17,691 nt of DNA, taken from Rhodospirillaceae bacterium (lineage in GTDB: Bacteria > Pseudomonadota > Alphaproteobacteria > MPNO01 > UBA2964). Under the pieces are notes generated by a model. The model searched no databases and was not told the origin of the DNA. It saw nothing but the letters and a program-made list of their open reading frames with translations. The stretch spans positions 17,178 to 34,868 of the forward strand of contig PBOV01000053.1 in assembly GCA_002724505.1 (NCBI GenBank). The letters are read 5' to 3'. The position numbers were made by a program, and so were the translations under genes. How positions within the stretch are numbered: position 1 is the stretch's first letter; every line of letters begins with the position of its first letter. Positions 14,795-17,691 of the stretch are shown here, piece by piece.

Positions 14795-16048
14795 TCAGGT
14801 GACAGCTTTCTTTTCTGCTACAAGTCGAGCAACAGGTTTGTCGTCAATAGGCCAATGCAATAGCGCAGCTACAAACCCAGAAACAATAATCATATACCAC
14901 GCGTAATCGTAACTGCCTGTCTGAGTTCGGATAATACCGCCAAGCCAAACACTCGTGAAGCTTCCAAGTTGATGGCTTAGAAACACTAAGCCGTAGAGTG
15001 TTGCCAAGTAGCGGGGCCCAAAAACCTGGGCAACAATTCCGGATGTTAGTGGCACTGTGGCAAGCCAAAGGAAGCCGACGGTGCAAGCAAAAACAATGAC
15101 GGAGATTTTGCTTACTGGTACTATAAAAAATATTAGAAAGATGACTGAGCGCGCCATATAGAGGTTGGCAAGAATATATTTTTTTCTCAGTTTGTCACCA
15201 ATATAGCCAGCAGTTTGTGTCCCAAACATATTGAAAAGGCCGATCAACGCTATAGCTGTAGCAGCCATTGCACCGCCAACGACAGTGCCGCTGAGATAGT
15301 TTTCCAGATGATTATTGATGAACTGTACTTGGAATCCACATACATAAAATCCAATAACCAATAGCCAGAAACCACGGTGCCGGCTCGCCTCTTTAATCGC
15401 TTCGCGCAGGCTCTGTTTGCTTTTTTTGTTTAGGGTGGTACTTGCTGCGTGCGAAATACATAGGCTAAGAGGAATAACCATCAGCGCCATAGTTGCCAAA
15501 ACTATTGTGGCAAACACCCATCCGGCCTCACCAATCATATAGTTGCTTAGGGGTACGATAAGCATCTGTCCGGCAGTACCTCCAGAGACAACGACAGCTA
15601 GCCAGAATGTCCGTTTTTCTTCGGGTGCTACCCTTCCAACAATGGACAAGAGCATCGGGAGAGCTATTCCGCTTGAGCCAATTCCCATCAAAAATCCGAT
15701 ACTGATCACAAGTCCCGCTTCAGTAGTGGCTTGTGACATCATAAAAAGGCCAAATGCATATATAATTCCCGAAGCCATTAAAACTTTAATAGGTCCCCAA
15801 CGATCCGCAATCGCACCAACGAACGGAGCGGCACAACCATAAATTAGAACCTGGATAGCTGTAGCGAATGACATTGGTTCAAAGTTTTGTACTAAAACCC
15901 CTTGAGCATTAGTAGTCATAAAATTAAGGGATTCTGTGATAGGGCGCAGAAACATCCCGAGACTTTGGCGGCCGCCATAGGCGAATAATACAATCCCGAC
16001 TGCTGAAATCAGCACAAAGTGAGGGCTTCGCCAAAACGCTTTATTCAT
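14795..16048 (-). CDS. MFS transporter, OxlT/monocarboxylate-carrier-like (paralogue A)
   Basis: A 417-residue membrane protein with about 12 hydrophobic segments. The first helix carries a conserved Arg in YGGRQSLGMF (24-33), and the loop 2-3 motif A is GAIADRWGPIKVL (78-90). Residues 128-140 (ALPMLLSIVGRVA, approximately) and the late segment with FGPRYLATLYG are shared with the two neighbouring carriers. Such carriers move small organic anions by symport or antiport in the inner membrane. GAGAGGA lies just before the ATG. It is last in a minus-strand array, 30 bp after paralogue B, and converges on the Nfu gene with 13 bp between stops. Compared with B it has about ten extra residues between helices 1 and 2. 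The substrate is unknown. Confidence 0.88.
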   Translation of the reverse strand: MNKAFWRSPHFVLISAVGIVLFAYGGRQSLGMFLRPITESLNFMTTNAQGVLVQNFEPMSFATAIQVLIYGCAAPFVGAIADRWGPIKVLMASGIIYAFGLFMMSQATTEAGLVISIGFLMGIGSSGIALPMLLSIVGRVAPEEKRTFWLAVVVSGGTAGQMLIVPLSNYMIGEAGWVFATIVLATMALMVIPLSLCISHAASTTLNKKSKQSLREAIKEASRHRGFWLLVIGFYVCGFQVQFINNHLENYLSGTVVGGAMAATAIALIGLFNMFGTQTAGYIGDKLRKKYILANLYMARSVIFLIFFIVPVSKISVIVFACTVGFLWLATVPLTSGIVAQVFGPRYLATLYGLVFLSHQLGSFTSVWLGGIIRTQTGSYDYAWYMIIVSGFVAALLHWPIDDKPVARLVAEKKAVT

Positions 16049-16078
16049 CGATTCCTCTCTGGAATATACCCTAGAAGT

Positions 16079-17296
16079 TTACGCTGCTTGCGGGAGTCTT
16101 TCTACAGGGCGTTCATTGATTGGCAGGTGAAATAATGCGGCTAGCATCCCGCCGAAAATAATTATCCACCACCATTGATCGTAAGACCCTGTGGCATCTC
16201 GGACTATCCCACCCATCCAGGTGCTTAAAAATCCCCCAACCTGGTGACTTAGGAACGCGATAGCATATAGGGTAGCCATATACCGAGGACCAAAAAAACC
16301 TGAGACAAGACCCGCGGTTAACGGCACTGTAGCTAACCAAAGGAAGCCAATGCAGGCAGCAAAAAGATATACTGATGTTTGCGTTATAGGGGAGAGGAAG
16401 AAGACTAGCATGACAAGCGAGCGTCCAATATACAGCCCTGCTAAAAGGTTCTTCTTTTTGTACTTCCCACCAAGCATACCTGCGAGGGCTGTGCCAATGA
16501 CGTTTGTTAAACCAATGAGAGCAATTGCGTGGGCGCCAACGGTGGCTCCAGTCCCCGTGTCTTCCAGATATTTTGGGAGGTGAGTCACCACGAATTGCAC
16601 CTGAAAGCCACAAGTAAAAAAACCTAAGCACAAATAAATAAAACTTTTATGTCCACGCGCTTCACGAAGCGCCTGCCCCAAAGTTTGCGTATCTTTTTTT
16701 TGATCTAAAGCTTCTCCACTAGCTTTTCCAGCAATCATAGCCATCGGTACAATTGCAAAAATAAAGCTTGCCAAAATAATAATGGCGTCTGTCCAGTCCA
16801 TACGCTCAAGCAAATAACCGTTGAGCGGTACTAAGAACATTTGCCCGCCTGTTCCACCAGCTGATACGATGCCAAGCCATAGGCTGCGACGATTTTCGGG
16901 CGCTACCCGCCCAACAATTGACAAAAGCATTGGGAGCCCGCACCCAGCTGCGGCAAGACCACTGAGGACCCCAACGCTCAGTGTTAAGTGCATTTCGGAT
17001 GACGCATGTCCCAAAAGAAACATACCTAGTGCGTAAAGACCGCCGCCCATAACGAGCATTTTGACCGGTCCAAGCCATTTATCTGCGATGGCTGAAACAA
17101 ATGGCACGCTAAGGCCAACAATTAGTGTTTGCAGGCTAACCGCAAAAGAAAATGGCTCAACCCTGCCACCAGCGATGGCATCAGAAATTGGAATTAGAAA
17201 CAATCCAAAACTTTGCCGAGTACCATATGAAATAAGGATAATAAGAGTGCAAAGGATAAGAGCCAAATAAGGGCTTTTCCAAGTTCCTCGGGTCAT
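16079..17296 (-). CDS. MFS transporter, OxlT/monocarboxylate-carrier-like (paralogue B)
   Basis: A 405-residue carrier clearly homologous to its neighbours along its whole length. Helix 1 has YGTRQSFGLF (24-33) and motif A is SAIADKWLGPVKML (68-81). Other shared blocks are LPMLLSIVGRVAPE, GFLWLATVPLTAG and FGPRYMATLYAIAFLSHQVG. About 12 transmembrane helices with a cytoplasmic middle loop rich in charged residues (QKKDTQTLGQALREARGHK) indicate a complete inner-membrane MFS protein. The start is preceded by an AAAGGT site. It lies 18 bp after paralogue C and 30 bp before paralogue A, so the three are probably co-transcribed. The likely cargo class is small organic anions by family resemblance only. 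Confidence 0.88.
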   Translation of the reverse strand: MTRGTWKSPYLALILCTLIILISYGTRQSFGLFLIPISDAIAGGRVEPFSFAVSLQTLIVGLSVPFVSAIADKWLGPVKMLVMGGGLYALGMFLLGHASSEMHLTLSVGVLSGLAAAGCGLPMLLSIVGRVAPENRRSLWLGIVSAGGTGGQMFLVPLNGYLLERMDWTDAIIILASFIFAIVPMAMIAGKASGEALDQKKDTQTLGQALREARGHKSFIYLCLGFFTCGFQVQFVVTHLPKYLEDTGTGATVGAHAIALIGLTNVIGTALAGMLGGKYKKKNLLAGLYIGRSLVMLVFFLSPITQTSVYLFAACIGFLWLATVPLTAGLVSGFFGPRYMATLYAIAFLSHQVGGFLSTWMGGIVRDATGSYDQWWWIIIFGGMLAALFHLPINERPVERLPQAA

Positions 17297-17314
17297 TACT
17301 TACCTTTTTAAATG

Positions 17315-17691
17315 CTAAGTGGCGGGGGTCTGTAGTCGGGTACGAACAACGGGTCTCTCGTCGATTGGCCAGTGCATGGCTGCGGCAATGAAACCTAGTA
17401 CTATAGCGCTCCACCATATGGCGTCGTAATTACCCGTGAGGTCAAAGACAACGCCCCCTATCCATATCCCTAAGAAGCTTCCCACTTGATGGCTACTAAA
17501 TGCAAACCCATATAGCATTGCCATATATTGTGTGCCAAATATTTGTGCTACGAGCCCACTAGTCAACGGCACGGTGCCAAGAAATAGTAAGCCTGTAAAT
17601 GAAGCGAAAAGAAGCGCACTTGTATTAGTTACAGGGATCATAACGAAGGCGATTATGCTGAACGATCTCGCTATATACAGGATCGCGAGCA
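17315..17691 (-). CDS. MFS transporter (paralogue C), N-terminal part beyond window edge
   Basis: The frame is open from the right edge to the stop at 17315, giving about 125 residues. A Met at 17641 is internal: the upstream codons read LAILYIARSFSIIAFV, which align with LANLYMARSVIFLIFF of paralogue A and AGLYIGRSLVMLVFF of B. The visible part is therefore the C-terminal third, about four helices, with GLLFLGTVPLTSGLVAQIFG, YGFAFSSHQVGSFLGIWIGG and the ending HWPIDERPVVR, all shared with A and B. It is the upstream member of the array, 18 bp before paralogue B. Any promoter for the array lies outside the window. Confidence 0.87.
   Translation of the reverse strand, partial: LAILYIARSFSIIAFVMIPVTNTSALLFASFTGLLFLGTVPLTSGLVAQIFGTQYMAMLYGFAFSSHQVGSFLGIWIGGVVFDLTGNYDAIWWSAIVLGFIAAAMHWPIDERPVVRTRLQTPAT

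Noticed and set aside
17315..17641. A complete 108-residue protein starting at 17641
   Set aside because: The frame stays open to the window edge and the upstream codons align with the neighbouring carriers, so it is the end of a truncated MFS gene.

Overview
The window looks like chromosomal DNA from a heterotrophic alphaproteobacterium, perhaps free-living and marine. The basis is inference: a hopanoid-type squalene synthase (HpnD), an MlaA homologue, an alphaproteobacterial-style Nfu scaffold with the N-terminus MFIQT...FLPG, and a run of oxidative catabolism genes of moderate GC. I saw no rRNA, tRNA, CRISPR array, insertion sequence, integrase or phage gene. Intergenic gaps are short, the longest being 267 bp.

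Layout. (1) Positions 1-1199, minus strand: a two-gene unit of a cupin (thiol-dioxygenase-like) followed by a TauD-type Fe(II)/2-oxoglutarate dioxygenase that runs off the left edge. (2) Positions 1330-4768, plus strand: a tight operon of an aldehyde dehydrogenase (succinate-semialdehyde type) and the alpha and beta subunits of a pyruvate-dehydrogenase-type E1. No E2 or E3 gene is present. (3) Positions 4807-7406, minus strand: an acyl-CoA ligase overlapping an MDR/quinone-oxidoreductase-like reductase by 4 bp (GTGA). (4) Positions 7548-7982, plus strand: an NTF2/SnoaL-fold protein, whose stop overlaps that of a convergent 1202-residue 5-oxoprolinase/hydantoinase fusion (7979-11587, minus). 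(5) Positions 11855-14781, plus strand: housekeeping envelope and Fe-S genes, namely hpnD, an MlaA-like protein without cysteines, and a three-domain Nfu protein. (6) Positions 14795-17691, minus strand: an array of three paralogous MFS carriers, the most upstream one cut by the right edge.

How they may work together. Regions 1-4 look like a catabolic island. A 2-oxo acid could be decarboxylated by the E1 pair, the aldehyde oxidised by the dehydrogenase, and the acid activated by the ligase and reduced by the MDR enzyme. The oxoprolinase/hydantoinase could supply amino acids from cyclic amides, and the MFS carriers could import organic anions. This is inference; substrates cannot be read from the sequence. 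The most unusual points are an E1 pair that lacks its usual partners and several active-site residues, a cysteine-free MlaA, a duplicated Nfu domain with one cysteine-less copy, and three tandem MFS paralogues.
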